Assembly (NCBI GenBank): GCA_000432435.1
Contig: HF993122.1
Location: 1-58,467 of the forward strand
DNA from: Eubacterium sp. CAG:180
GTDB lineage: Bacteria > Bacillota > Clostridia > Oscillospirales > Acutalibacteraceae
DNA: 58,467 nt
Direction of reading: 5' to 3'
Shown here: one piece after another, positions 44,159 through 52,760 of the stretch
Layout: each line of letters starts with the position of its first letter
How positions within the stretch are numbered: position 1 is the stretch's first letter
Position numbers and translations under genes: made by a program
Notes under the pieces: generated by a model
Told to the model about the DNA's origin: nothing
Databases searched by the model: none
What the model saw: only the letters and a program-made list of their open reading frames with translations

Positions 44159-46525
44159 ATGACAAAAAAATATAAGATACATGAAGCAGCTAAAGATTTT
44201 GATATTCAGAGCAAGGATTTAATAGAGCTTGTCTCAAAATACTTTGACGGCGAGAAAAAATATCAGACCGCGCTCGAAGAGAAAGAACTTGATTTGGTTT
44301 TTGATTTGCTCTCAAAGCAGAATGCGCCGAAGAGCCTTGACAGCTATTTTGCAAGGCAGAAATCGGCGGAAGATGTTAAGGAAAAGCCGCAAAAATCCGC
44401 AGCCGAGTCAAAGAAGACGGCTTCCAAGGCGGATGCGGGCAAAACGAAGCAAAATGCAAAAACAGACAATTCGGCTCCGTTTAAGAGCAAAAAGGAAAAG
44501 AAGGAAAAAGATCCTTCAAAGCCGATGCAGTCGCGCACCAAGGGCGAAATGCGCCACGTTGATACAAGAGGCAACTCAGTTGACCTTGACAAGTACAACG
44601 AGCGTTATGAGAACATCGCTCCGGTAAACAACCGCAACAACGGCGACAACACCGTCCATAAGCAGAAGCTTAAGCAGAAGTCTCAGCAGTACAGAAGGCA
44701 GCAGGGCGTAAGAAGCCATAAGCGTGAGACTGAGGCGGAGAGACTGAAGAGAATAGCGGCGGAGCGCGCCAAGAGACACATTAAGATAACCATTCCCGAT
44801 GAAATCACCGTAGGCGACCTCGCTCTTAAGCTTAAGATGACAGCTGCCGAGGTAATTAAAAAGCTTATGGCTCTCGGCATTATGGCTACCGTCAATGATG
44901 TTATCGACTACGATACGGCGGCGATAGCAGCTTCCGAGCTCGGCGCAAAGGTCGAAAAAGAGGTCGTAGTAACGATTGAAGAGAGAATTATCGACGATAC
45001 CGAGGATACAGAGGAAAATCTTGAGCCGAGAGATCCCGTAGTAGTTGTTATGGGTCACGTTGACCACGGCAAAACCTCGCTTCTCGACGCCATAAGAAAT
45101 ACCTCCGTAACAGAGACCGAGGCAGGCGGCATAACTCAGCACATAGGTGCGTACAGAGTAAACCTTAACGGTCAGATGATAACCTTCCTTGACACTCCCG
45201 GTCATGCAGCATTTACGTCTATGAGAGCAAGAGGTGCTATGGCTACGGATATTGCCGTGCTCGTAGTTGCCGCCGACGACGGTATAATGCCGCAGACAAT
45301 AGAGGCCATAAACCACGCGAAGGCCGCGGGAGTCAGCGTAATTGTAGCCATAAACAAAATGGATAAGCCGGACGCGTCACCGGACAGAGTTCTTCAGCAG
45401 CTCACCGAGTATGACCTGGTTCCCGAGGAATGGGGCGGCGATGTAATATGTGTTCCCGTTTCGGCTAAGACTCATATGGGCATCGACAAGCTTCTCGAGT
45501 CGATACTTCTCGTTGCGGAAATGCTTGAGCTTAAAGCAAATCCGAACCGTGCCGCAAAGGGTATTGTAATAGAGGCTAAGCTTGATAAGGGCAGAGGCCC
45601 CGTTGCGACGCTCCTTGTACAAAACGGTACGTTGAGGACGGGCGACATCGTAGTTGCCGGAACGACCGTGGGCAGAGTCAGAGTTATGACAAACGAGCGC
45701 GGCAAAAAGCTTGAAGAGGCAGGCCCGTCAGTACCCGTAGAGGTTATGGGTCTTGATGAGGTTCCGACCGGCGGAGACAAATTTGACGCCGTTTCCGACG
45801 AAAAGCTTGCACGTGAGCTTGTTGAGCAGAGAAAGCACGAGCAAAAGGAGGAGCAGTTCAAGCAGTTCCAGAAGGTAACTCTTGATAATCTCTTCTCATC
45901 CATAAACGAGGGTGAGCTTAAGGAGCTTAACATCATTGTCAAGGCTGATGTTCAGGGCTCCGTAGAGGCTGTAAGACAGAGCCTTGAAAAGCTCTCGAAC
46001 GATGAGGTCAAGGTAAAAGTTATACACGGCGGCGTCGGTGCCGTAAGCGAATCCGACGTAATGCTTGCCGCGGCTTCAAATGCGATTATCGTAGGCTTTA
46101 ACGTCCGCCCCGACTCCGTAGCCGAGTCAATAGCGGAGCGCGACGGCGTAGATATGAGAATGTACAGAATAATCTATGACTGCATAGAAGAGATAAGCGA
46201 CGCAATTAAGGGCATGCTCGCACCGAAGTACCGTGAGGTAACGCTCGGCAAGGCAGAGGTAAGAAACGTATTTAAGCTCTCCTCCGCCGGTATGATAGCC
46301 GGCAGCTATGTTCTTGACGGCAAAATTACAAGAAATTCACAAATTCGTGTTGTCCGCGACGGCATAGTTGTTTCGGAGGACAGCATCGCATCCTTAAAGC
46401 GCTTTAAGGACGACGTAAAAGAGGTTCAGTCCGGCTACGAATGCGGAATCGGTCTTGAGAAATTCAACGACATTAAAGAGGGAGACATCCTCGAGGCATT
46501 CGTTATGGAGGAATACAAGGACTGA
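44159..46525 (+). CDS. infB: Translation initiation factor IF-2
   Basis: 788 residues. The N-terminal region has a short IF2-N domain (KIHEAAKDFDIQSKDLIELV), then about 150 residues of Lys/Glu/Gln-rich linker. A second IF2-N (ITVGDLALKLKMTAAEVIKKLMALG) precedes the GTPase: VVVMGHVDHGKTSLLDAI (G1), EAGGITQHIGAY (G2), FLDTPGHAAFTSMRARGA (G3), AINKMDKPDA (G4), SAKTHMGI (G5). Domains II-IV follow, ending YECGIGLEKFNDIKEGDILEAF. It starts 3 bases after ylxQ with GGGAGGGAAAG as ribosome site. Confidence 0.98.
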   Translation: MTKKYKIHEAAKDFDIQSKDLIELVSKYFDGEKKYQTALEEKELDLVFDLLSKQNAPKSLDSYFARQKSAEDVKEKPQKSAAESKKTASKADAGKTKQNAKTDNSAPFKSKKEKKEKDPSKPMQSRTKGEMRHVDTRGNSVDLDKYNERYENIAPVNNRNNGDNTVHKQKLKQKSQQYRRQQGVRSHKRETEAERLKRIAAERAKRHIKITIPDEITVGDLALKLKMTAAEVIKKLMALGIMATVNDVIDYDTAAIAASELGAKVEKEVVVTIEERIIDDTEDTEENLEPRDPVVVVMGHVDHGKTSLLDAIRNTSVTETEAGGITQHIGAYRVNLNGQMITFLDTPGHAAFTSMRARGAMATDIAVLVVAADDGIMPQTIEAINHAKAAGVSVIVAINKMDKPDASPDRVLQQLTEYDLVPEEWGGDVICVPVSAKTHMGIDKLLESILLVAEMLELKANPNRAAKGIVIEAKLDKGRGPVATLLVQNGTLRTGDIVVAGTTVGRVRVMTNERGKKLEEAGPSVPVEVMGLDEVPTGGDKFDAVSDEKLARELVEQRKHEQKEEQFKQFQKVTLDNLFSSINEGELKELNIIVKADVQGSVEAVRQSLEKLSNDEVKVKVIHGGVGAVSESDVMLAAASNAIIVGFNVRPDSVAESIAERDGVDMRMYRIIYDCIEEISDAIKGMLAPKYREVTLGKAEVRNVFKLSSAGMIAGSYVLDGKITRNSQIRVVRDGIVVSEDSIASLKRFKDDVKEVQSGYECGIGLEKFNDIKEGDILEAFVMEEYKD

Positions 46526-46552
46526 TTCCTTTTATATGAAAGGAATTAAGCT

Positions 46553-46915
46553 ATGGCAGGATACAGAAAAGACAGAGTCGCGGAGGATATTAAGCGCGAA
46601 ATAGTTGCGCTTATCCGCGAGCTCAAGGATCCGCGAGTAAAAGATAAAATGCTCACCGTGGTAAGGGTTGAGGTAAGTCAGGACTTGAGCTATGCAAAGG
46701 TTTTTGTAAGCTCACTCTCCGGCATAGATGACGCAAAGCAGGCTGTAAAGGGGCTTGAGAGCGCAACGGGGCTTATACGGCACGAGGTCGGAAAACGGCT
46801 TCGTTTGAGAAAGGCCCCCGAGCTTAAATTTGCGGCAGATGATTCGGTTGAGCACGGTATGGAAATTTTCAGAAAGATTGAGGCTCTGAAAAAAGACGAT
46901 GAAGAGGATAAATGA
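46553..46915 (+). CDS. rbfA: Ribosome-binding factor A
   Basis: 120 residues, a cold-shock-linked 30S maturation factor with a KH-like fold. Motifs are RVAEDIKREIVALIRELKDPRV, VVRVEVSQDLSYAKVFVSSL and TGLIRHEVGKRLRLRKAPELKFAADDSVEHGMEI. It overlaps nrnA by 17 bases. Confidence 0.96.
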   Translation: MAGYRKDRVAEDIKREIVALIRELKDPRVKDKMLTVVRVEVSQDLSYAKVFVSSLSGIDDAKQAVKGLESATGLIRHEVGKRLRLRKAPELKFAADDSVEHGMEIFRKIEALKKDDEEDK

Positions 46916-47873
46916 GGCCGAGGCGGCAGAAATTCTCAAAAGTAAAGACAACATTCTGATTTTAACGCACCGCAGTCCCGACGGCGACACGCTCGGTTGT
47001 GCTTTTGCGCTCCGACACGTTCTCTCCGGGATGGGCAAAACGGTTATGGTTGATTGCTCCGACGACATACCTAATAAGTATTCGTATATGTGGGGAGAGT
47101 CGGAGGAAAATTACAATCCGCAAAAGAGTATGGATTTTTCTCCCGATTTTGTGTTGGCGGTTGATGTTGCCGATTCAAAGCTGCTCGGCGCGCGTCTTAC
47201 GGAAAAATACCCCGAAATACCGCTGTGCATAGACCATCATATTTCAAATACGGGATATGCCGATATGCTCTGTCTTAAAGACAGTGCGGCGGCGTGCGAG
47301 ATAGTTTACGACGTAATAAAGTGCCTGGGAGTAAAACCGGACGCTTGCACGGCAGACTGTCTGTATACGGGAATCTCAACGGACACAGGCTGCTTCAGGT
47401 ATTCAAACGTAACTCCCGAAACTCATGTTAAGGCAGCGGAGCTCATTTCGCTCGGAGCACGATTTGACGAGATAAACCGAGTTATGTTTGAGACAAAGAC
47501 CAGAACTTATTTGCGGCTTGAGGAACTCGTCTTAAATTCGATAGAAATGTACTTCGGCGGGAAATGCGCCGTTATCACAATCACCAAGGATATGTTTAAA
47601 CAGAGCGGCTCAAACGAGACCGAGTGTGACGGCATAGCTTCTCTTCCGCGTAAAATCGAGGGCGTTAAGGTAGGCGTTACGCTTAGAGAACGGGTTGACG
47701 GCACGTTTAAGGTATCACTCAGAACCTACGCTCCCGTAGACGCCTCGGCTATTTGCGCCAAGATGGGCGGCGGAGGTCACGCGCGTGCGGCGGGCTGTGA
47801 TTTTTCGGCCGATTATGCCGACGGCAAAAAACAGCTTCTTGAAATAATCAAAACGGAGCTTGAAAAAGCATGA
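46899..47873 (+). CDS. nrnA: DHH-family phosphoesterase, NrnA type (nanoRNase/pAp phosphatase)
   Basis: 324 residues. DHH domain: ILILTHRSPDGDTLGCAFALRH, AVDVADSKLLGARL, the DHH motif in CIDHHISNTGYADM, TCLYTGISTDTG-type DCLYTGISTDTGCFRYSN. The DHHA1 domain ends with GGGGHARAAGCDFS. It degrades 2-5 nt RNAs and pAp. Its ATG is inside rbfA, and its stop overlaps truB by 4 bases (ATGA), the standard Firmicutes order. Confidence 0.92.
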   Translation: MKRINEAEAAEILKSKDNILILTHRSPDGDTLGCAFALRHVLSGMGKTVMVDCSDDIPNKYSYMWGESEENYNPQKSMDFSPDFVLAVDVADSKLLGARLTEKYPEIPLCIDHHISNTGYADMLCLKDSAAACEIVYDVIKCLGVKPDACTADCLYTGISTDTGCFRYSNVTPETHVKAAELISLGARFDEINRVMFETKTRTYLRLEELVLNSIEMYFGGKCAVITITKDMFKQSGSNETECDGIASLPRKIEGVKVGVTLRERVDGTFKVSLRTYAPVDASAICAKMGGGGHARAAGCDFSADYADGKKQLLEIIKTELEKA

Positions 47874-48760
47874 CAGGATTTATCTGCATTGACAAGCCTG
47901 AAAATATGACGTCGTTTACGGCGGCAAATTTGGTAAAGAGAATAACCGGCTCCAAAAAAGCCGGGCATACAGGCACGCTCGACCCTATGGCAACGGGCGT
48001 GCTGACTGTTGCCCTCTCGGGGGCGACGCGCTTTATAGAGCTTATTCCGGACCATGAAAAGAGCTACACAGCGAGAATTTTGCTCGGCGTCACAACCGAT
48101 ACGCTTGATATTACCGGAACCGTAACGGGCAGCTTCCCGGTAAGCGTTACTCCGTGTGAAGCTGAGGAGGCGGCGCTCTCCTTTTACGGCGAGCAGCTTC
48201 AGACTCCGCCTATGTATTCTGCCGTGAGTAAGGACGGAGTTCGTCTTTATGATCTCGCAAGGCAGGGCAAGGAGATTGAACGCGAAAAGCGCAAGATAAA
48301 TATAACCGAAATTCGCGCATACGATTTTTCGGATAATGAGTTTTCTCTCGATGTGACCTGTTCCGCAGGAACATATATAAGAAGCCTTGCCGACGATATC
48401 GGCAAAAAGCTCGGCTGCGGTGCGGTTCTCAAGTCGCTTCGCAGGACAAGGGCAAACGGATTTTCTACGGACGACTGCATTACGATAGAGAAGCTGCGTG
48501 AAATATGCGAAAACGGCGAGCTCGGCAATTATGTTATGCCGGTTTCAAGAGTTTTGTCACAGTACAAAGAAGTACACGTAACTGCGGCGCAGGCGGTCAG
48601 ATTTAAAAACGGCGGAGAGCTGTTTCTTGACCGCATAGGAAATCCGAAGGGCGACGGCTTTTTCAGAGTTTTTTCGCCGGAGAATGAGTTTCTCGGAATA
48701 GGAGAAAAAAACGTCGAAACGGGATGTCTCGCGGTAAAGAGGGTGCTTCAAGGTGAATGA
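47870..48760 (+). CDS. truB: tRNA pseudouridine-55 synthase TruB
   Basis: 296 residues. Modifies U55 of the T-loop. The catalytic Asp is in KAGHTGTLDPMATGVLTVAL (about residue 40). FICIDKPENMTSFTAANLVKRITG opens the protein. TPPMYSAVSKDGVRLYDLARQG and CSAGTYIRSLADDIGKKLGCGAVLKSLRRTRANGF are family signatures. A C-terminal PUA-like region follows. It overlaps nrnA (ATGA) and ribF (8 bases). Confidence 0.95.
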   Translation: MTGFICIDKPENMTSFTAANLVKRITGSKKAGHTGTLDPMATGVLTVALSGATRFIELIPDHEKSYTARILLGVTTDTLDITGTVTGSFPVSVTPCEAEEAALSFYGEQLQTPPMYSAVSKDGVRLYDLARQGKEIEREKRKINITEIRAYDFSDNEFSLDVTCSAGTYIRSLADDIGKKLGCGAVLKSLRRTRANGFSTDDCITIEKLREICENGELGNYVMPVSRVLSQYKEVHVTAAQAVRFKNGGELFLDRIGNPKGDGFFRVFSPENEFLGIGEKNVETGCLAVKRVLQGE

Positions 48761-49643
48761 ATATAAAAAATCAATAGCCCTCGGAACCTTCGATGGTTTT
48801 CATTTGGGGCATCAAAAAGTTATAGAGCTTTCTAAAAAGAGCGGATATATGCCGTATGTGCTGTTGTTTTCCGTTCATCCGCTCAAGTGCATCAAGGGCG
48901 AGGCTCCTCCCGAAATACTGACGGACGGTTTGCGCAAAAGCTTGCTCGGAGAAATGAATGTAGGTGCTTTGGAAATAGATTTTTCGGAAATAATGCATCT
49001 GTCTCCCGAAAGCTTTGTGCGTGATATTCTTGTCGGAAGATTTTCGGCAGGTGCAGTCTCCTGCGGTGAGAATTACACCTTCGGAGACAACGGCTCCGGA
49101 AACGTCGAGGTGCTGCGCAGATTATGCCGAAAATACGGCATAGAGCTTTATGTGGCACCGATGGTTGAGTTTGACGGCATAGAAATAAGCTCAACGCGCA
49201 TAAGAGAGGCGATAAGAAGCGGTGATATGCAAACGGCGGCGAAAATGCTCGGCAGACCGTTTTCCTACGACTTCACCGTGGTTGCCGGCGACAGACGCGG
49301 CCACCTTTTGGGCTTTCCTACAATAAATCAGTTTTTCCCCGACGGATTTGTGCAGCCGAAGCACGGAGTTTACGCTTCGTACGTAGAAATAGGCGGCAAG
49401 GCTTATCCGGCGGTGACAAATTTCGGTCGGCGTCCGACAATAGGTACTCCCTCGGTTCGCAGCGAGACTTGCATACTCGGCTTTTCGGGCGATTTGTACG
49501 GTACCGATACTGAAGTGCATTTGCTTGAATTTTTACGGGCGGAAAAAAAGTTTGACGGCCTTTCGTCTCTTTCCGCACAAATAAAAGCGGACAGCGAGAG
49601 CGCTGTGAAAATATTTGAAAATACTATTGCAAAAAATGCTTAA
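48753..49643 (+). CDS. ribF: Bifunctional riboflavin kinase / FAD synthetase
   Basis: 296 residues from GTG 48753. The FMN adenylyltransferase half has ALGTFDGFHLGHQKVIELSKK (HxGH) and ISSTRIREAIRSGDM. The flavokinase half has GHLLGFPTINQFFPDGFVQPKHGVYAS and RPTIGTPSVRSETCILGF. It makes FMN and FAD. It overlaps truB by 8 bases and is the last gene of the operon. No classical terminator is seen before the alcohol dehydrogenase promoter that overlaps its end. Confidence 0.94.
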   Translation: MNEYKKSIALGTFDGFHLGHQKVIELSKKSGYMPYVLLFSVHPLKCIKGEAPPEILTDGLRKSLLGEMNVGALEIDFSEIMHLSPESFVRDILVGRFSAGAVSCGENYTFGDNGSGNVEVLRRLCRKYGIELYVAPMVEFDGIEISSTRIREAIRSGDMQTAAKMLGRPFSYDFTVVAGDRRGHLLGFPTINQFFPDGFVQPKHGVYASYVEIGGKAYPAVTNFGRRPTIGTPSVRSETCILGFSGDLYGTDTEVHLLEFLRAEKKFDGLSSLSAQIKADSESAVKIFENTIAKNA

Positions 49644-49655
49644 AAAAGGTAGAAT
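49627..49655 (+). promoter_or_regulatory. Promoter of the alcohol dehydrogenase gene
   Basis: TTGCAA (49627-49632), 17-base spacer, TAGAAT (49650-49655), overlapping the 3' end of ribF. A TATAAAT/ATTTATA dyad at about 49661-49677 may be an operator. Confidence 0.5.
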
Positions 49656-49704
49656 TAACCTATAAATTCAATTTATAATTTACAAAAAGGGATGGTGTTT
49701 ATCT

Positions 49705-50913
49705 ATGTGGGCAATGAAGGTAGCTTATTACCGTGCTTTTCAGAAGGTCATGAAAATCTTTATGATGTTCCTTGACTGGTCTGAACCGCAGCTGCTTACA
49801 GGACCCGGAGCTATCAAAAAGCTTCCCGGCGTCATTAAAGACAAAGGTATCAACAATGTTATGATCGTCACCGATAAAGGCCTTATGAGCCTTCATCTTC
49901 TTGACGGGCTTTTCAAACAGCTCGAAGAGGACGGCATTTCATATACCGTATATGACGGTGTTCAGCCCAACCCCTCGATTGAAAATATCGAAGAGGCTCG
50001 CGCTCAGTTCGTAGCAAACGGTTGCCAGGCTATGATAGCTTTCGGCGGCGGTTCTCCGATGGATTGTGCAAAGGCTGCCTGTGCAAGAGTAGTAAGACCT
50101 AACAAGACCATTCCGCAGATGCGCGGTCAGCTCAAGGTTATGCACAAGCTTCCTCCGTTCTTCGCAGTGCCCACAACGGCCGGAACAGGCTCAGAGACCA
50201 CTCTTGCCGCTGTTGTTTCAAATACCAAGACTCATGAGAAATATGCCATAAACGACCCGTGCCTTCGTCCGAAGTTTGCGGTTCTTGACCCGGAGCTTAC
50301 CGTAGGTCTTCCTCCGCATATCACCTCCACAACGGGTATGGACGCGCTCACCCACGCGGTTGAGGCTTATATAGGCAAGAGCAATACAAAATCAACACGC
50401 GATTATGCAGAAAAGGCGGTCGCAATTATATTTGCAAACCTCGAGACCGCTTACAAGGACGGTAAAAACATAAATGCAAGAGGGCAAATGCTTCTCGGTT
50501 CGTTCTACGGCGGTATGGCTTTCACAAGAGCTTATGTAGGCTACGTTCACGCTGTTGCTCATAATCTCGGCGGTATGTACGGTATTCCGCACGGCCTTGC
50601 AAATGCCGTTATTCTTCCGGTTATGCTTGAGGAATACGGCTCAGCCATCTATCCGCAGCTTTCAAAGCTTGCCAACTTTGCCGGCATTGAAGGCACAAGC
50701 GATGATGATAAGGCCAAGAAGTTCATTGCCGAGGTTTATGCCATGAACGAGAGAATGAATATTCCGAAGGGCTTTACCCAGATTAAGGAAGAAGATATTC
50801 CGACTATCGTATCAAGGGCTCTTAAAGAGGCAAATCCGCTCTATCCCGTTCCCGTTATCTTTGACGAGGACAGAATGACTCAGATAGTCAAGAAGCTTAT
50901 GATTACCGAATAA
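49705..50913 (+). CDS. Iron-containing alcohol dehydrogenase
   Basis: 402 residues, group III Fe-dependent NAD(P) dehydrogenase. The N-terminus has a short hydrophobic lead then PQLLTGPGAIKKLPGVIKD. Nucleotide binding: AMIAFGGGSPMDCAKAACARV, AVPTTAGTGSETTLAAVVSN. Iron ligands fall in TGMDALTHAVEAYIGKSNT and YVGYVHAVAHNLGGMYGIPHGLANAVILP. It probably reduces acetaldehyde/butyraldehyde-type aldehydes or oxidises 1,2-diols during fermentation; substrate undefined. GGGATGGTG is the ribosome site. It is monocistronic between its promoter and the terminator at 50938-50978. Confidence 0.9.
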   Translation: MWAMKVAYYRAFQKVMKIFMMFLDWSEPQLLTGPGAIKKLPGVIKDKGINNVMIVTDKGLMSLHLLDGLFKQLEEDGISYTVYDGVQPNPSIENIEEARAQFVANGCQAMIAFGGGSPMDCAKAACARVVRPNKTIPQMRGQLKVMHKLPPFFAVPTTAGTGSETTLAAVVSNTKTHEKYAINDPCLRPKFAVLDPELTVGLPPHITSTTGMDALTHAVEAYIGKSNTKSTRDYAEKAVAIIFANLETAYKDGKNINARGQMLLGSFYGGMAFTRAYVGYVHAVAHNLGGMYGIPHGLANAVILPVMLEEYGSAIYPQLSKLANFAGIEGTSDDDKAKKFIAEVYAMNERMNIPKGFTQIKEEDIPTIVSRALKEANPLYPVPVIFDEDRMTQIVKKLMITE

Positions 50914-50937
50914 GCGATAACTCAAAGTAAAAAAATC

Positions 50938-50978
50938 AGCGAGTGTATTTTGGCTTGGCCATAATACACTCGCTTTTT
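50938..50978 (+). terminator. Terminator between ADH and the C39-like gene
   Basis: AGCGAGTGTATT-TGGC pairs with GCCA-AATACACTCGCT around TTG, with one T bulged on each side, then TTTTTT. It serves convergent genes. Confidence 0.93.
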
Positions 50979-50989
50979 TATGCTTTTGT

Positions 50990-52099
50990 TTAATTGTGCT
51001 CGTTATTCTTTAAGGGAGACGCGGTATCTTTTTCCGCAGCGGTTGTGGCCGATGTCGTGCCGGGACTGTCCGTTGCGTCCGGCTTTGTTGCGGCTGACGG
51101 GTCGGTCGTATTCTGCGGCTTTGTTGTTGCAGGCGATGTTGTTGTTTCGGACTTTGTGCTGCTTGGCGGTTCATCGGATGCCGATTTCGGTGCAATTACC
51201 ACCGCTTGACAATTCAGCGCGTTGTATGCGGATATAACCTTACTCTTGTCATAACGCATATTTTTACATTGTAACGAATCGTTAAAGTAGTATCCGCTGT
51301 CATCGTAGCCCACAAGAAGCAGACAGTGCATGGGAGTTATCCACGTGAATTGGTCGGATGTACCAGTGATATACCAAGTCTTGTATCTTCTTGCCGGAGC
51401 CATATTTTGCGTAGCCCATACAAGCACCGGAATGTCGTTATCTATATATTTTGAGCAAAGCTCGTCTATGGAGCTGCCGTATATTGTTTTTACGGTGTAA
51501 TTTTTGCCGATGAATTTATTGACTGCGTTCTCAATTACCGGTGCCCAACAGCCCCACCCGTTTTTGCTGTAAGGGTCGCCCAAAAACACCTTGCGCGGAT
51601 CGTCTCCGAATAAATTTCCGCTTTCGTCGCTGTACGGTGTGCGTCCTTTGTCGAGATAATTGTCTATAAAGGTTTCGGGAGAAATAGATATACCGAGGTA
51701 TTGAAGCGCCATAACCGCAGATATGCTTTCACAGCCTGTGGGATATTTTTTTCTCTGGTCGATAAACGGCACGTTTAAAAGCTTTGTGGGCGTTATGCTC
51801 GGTTTCGGCTGCGTCAGCTTTTTCGGTATCGCCGGAGCGGCTCGCTCTACCGGAGCTGTTGTGCCGACGGGTTTTACAATCGGAGCTGTTTCGGCTGCTG
51901 TCTCCGACACGGTTTCTTCCCCAAAGAGAGTTTCTTCCGATTCCTCCGAGTAAGTCTCGGTTTCGGGCACAAATTGCGCTGCCGCCGCTTTTTTCTTTGC
52001 TCTCGATACAAGCACTGCGGCGGTTATGCATATCGCAACCGTAACGATACCGATTATAATAATAATTGCATTTTTCTTTTTACCGCATTTAAAATTCAC
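50990..52099 (-). CDS. Secreted C39-like cysteine peptidase family protein
   Basis: 369 residues. An N-terminal helix (AIIIIIGIVTVAICITAAVLV, preceded by KCGKKK) anchors the protein. A Glu/Thr/Pro-rich spacer (about 35-105) leads to a papain-like C39_2 domain: LLNVPFIDQRKKYPTGCESISAVMALQYLG (catalytic Cys), WGCWAPVIENAVNKF, and TPMHCLLLVGYDDSGYYFNDSLQ (catalytic His and Asn/Asp). The C-terminal ~50 residues are Thr/Ser/Pro/Lys-rich repeats (TTKPQNTTDPSAATKP), probably wall-exposed and O-glycosylatable. The domain is typical of Clostridial YvpB-like proteins, with no known substrate. The XRE regulator gene lies 18 bases upstream on the same strand. Confidence 0.83.
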   Translation of the reverse strand: MNFKCGKKKNAIIIIIGIVTVAICITAAVLVSRAKKKAAAAQFVPETETYSEESEETLFGEETVSETAAETAPIVKPVGTTAPVERAAPAIPKKLTQPKPSITPTKLLNVPFIDQRKKYPTGCESISAVMALQYLGISISPETFIDNYLDKGRTPYSDESGNLFGDDPRKVFLGDPYSKNGWGCWAPVIENAVNKFIGKNYTVKTIYGSSIDELCSKYIDNDIPVLVWATQNMAPARRYKTWYITGTSDQFTWITPMHCLLLVGYDDSGYYFNDSLQCKNMRYDKSKVISAYNALNCQAVVIAPKSASDEPPSSTKSETTTSPATTKPQNTTDPSAATKPDATDSPGTTSATTAAEKDTASPLKNNEHN

Positions 52100-52117
52100 T
52101 TTTTTAGCCCCTTAAAA

Positions 52118-52735
52118 TTATGATTTATTTTTCTTTTCTTTGTAAAACACGCTGATGATCCAATAATACAGCGGAATTATAAGGAAAATAAGCCATTGCG
52201 GATGCCACATTCCCGCGGTAAAGCCAAAGAGCAGGTACACCGCGACCAATACAAGATGTATCGGCATAGTGAGAAGCATTGCCTTTTTGGTTCGGCAGCA
52301 AAGAGCACCGCCGACGCAGTAGTAAACAGGTATAAGCAGCAGTATTATCCAGCCGGGATGCCAGTTTCCGTTCATAAAGCCGAGAAGCAGATATGCTGCG
52401 GCAATTAAAATCGGAAACGGGAATTTTACCATTTTGCGGCCGACCCTTTGCCTCTCGGACATATCGGCAAGCTTCTTTTCCTTAAGCTCTGCCTTTGTCG
52501 GCTCATTGTTCGGCGTATCCTCCTCCTGCGCTTTGGGACCGTTGAGAATTTCGTCAAGCGGTACGCCGTAAAGCTCCGCGAGAGCGACTAAATTATCCGT
52601 GTCGGGCGACGCCTCCGCGCGCTCCCATTTCGAAACAGCCTGGCGGCTGAGTCCGAGCTTTGAGGCAAGTGCTTCCTGTGAGAGATTATGCTCCTTGCGA
52701 AGCTTAACGAGTCTGTCGGCTATTTCTATATTCAT
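52118..52735 (-). CDS. XRE-family regulator with C-terminal membrane domain
   Basis: 205 residues. The N-terminal helix-turn-helix (about 1-65) reads IADRLVKLRKEHNLSQEALASKLGLSRQAVSKWERAEASPDTDNLVALAELYGVPLDEIL (read as four helices). After a Glu/Lys-rich linker come about four hydrophobic helices (FPFPILIAAAYLLLGFMNG, WIILLLIPVYYCVGGAL, MPIHLVLVAVYLLFGFTAG, WLIFLIIPLYYWIIS), with two similar repeats. Membrane-tethered XRE regulators of this form are common in Clostridia. It may sense the membrane or wall, as both flanking genes are cell-envelope proteins. It starts 26 bases after the mltG stop. Confidence 0.85.
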   Translation of the reverse strand: MNIEIADRLVKLRKEHNLSQEALASKLGLSRQAVSKWERAEASPDTDNLVALAELYGVPLDEILNGPKAQEEDTPNNEPTKAELKEKKLADMSERQRVGRKMVKFPFPILIAAAYLLLGFMNGNWHPGWIILLLIPVYYCVGGALCCRTKKAMLLTMPIHLVLVAVYLLFGFTAGMWHPQWLIFLIIPLYYWIISVFYKEKKNKS

Positions 52736-52760
52736 CTGTTATCTCCTGTTCGTGAATGTA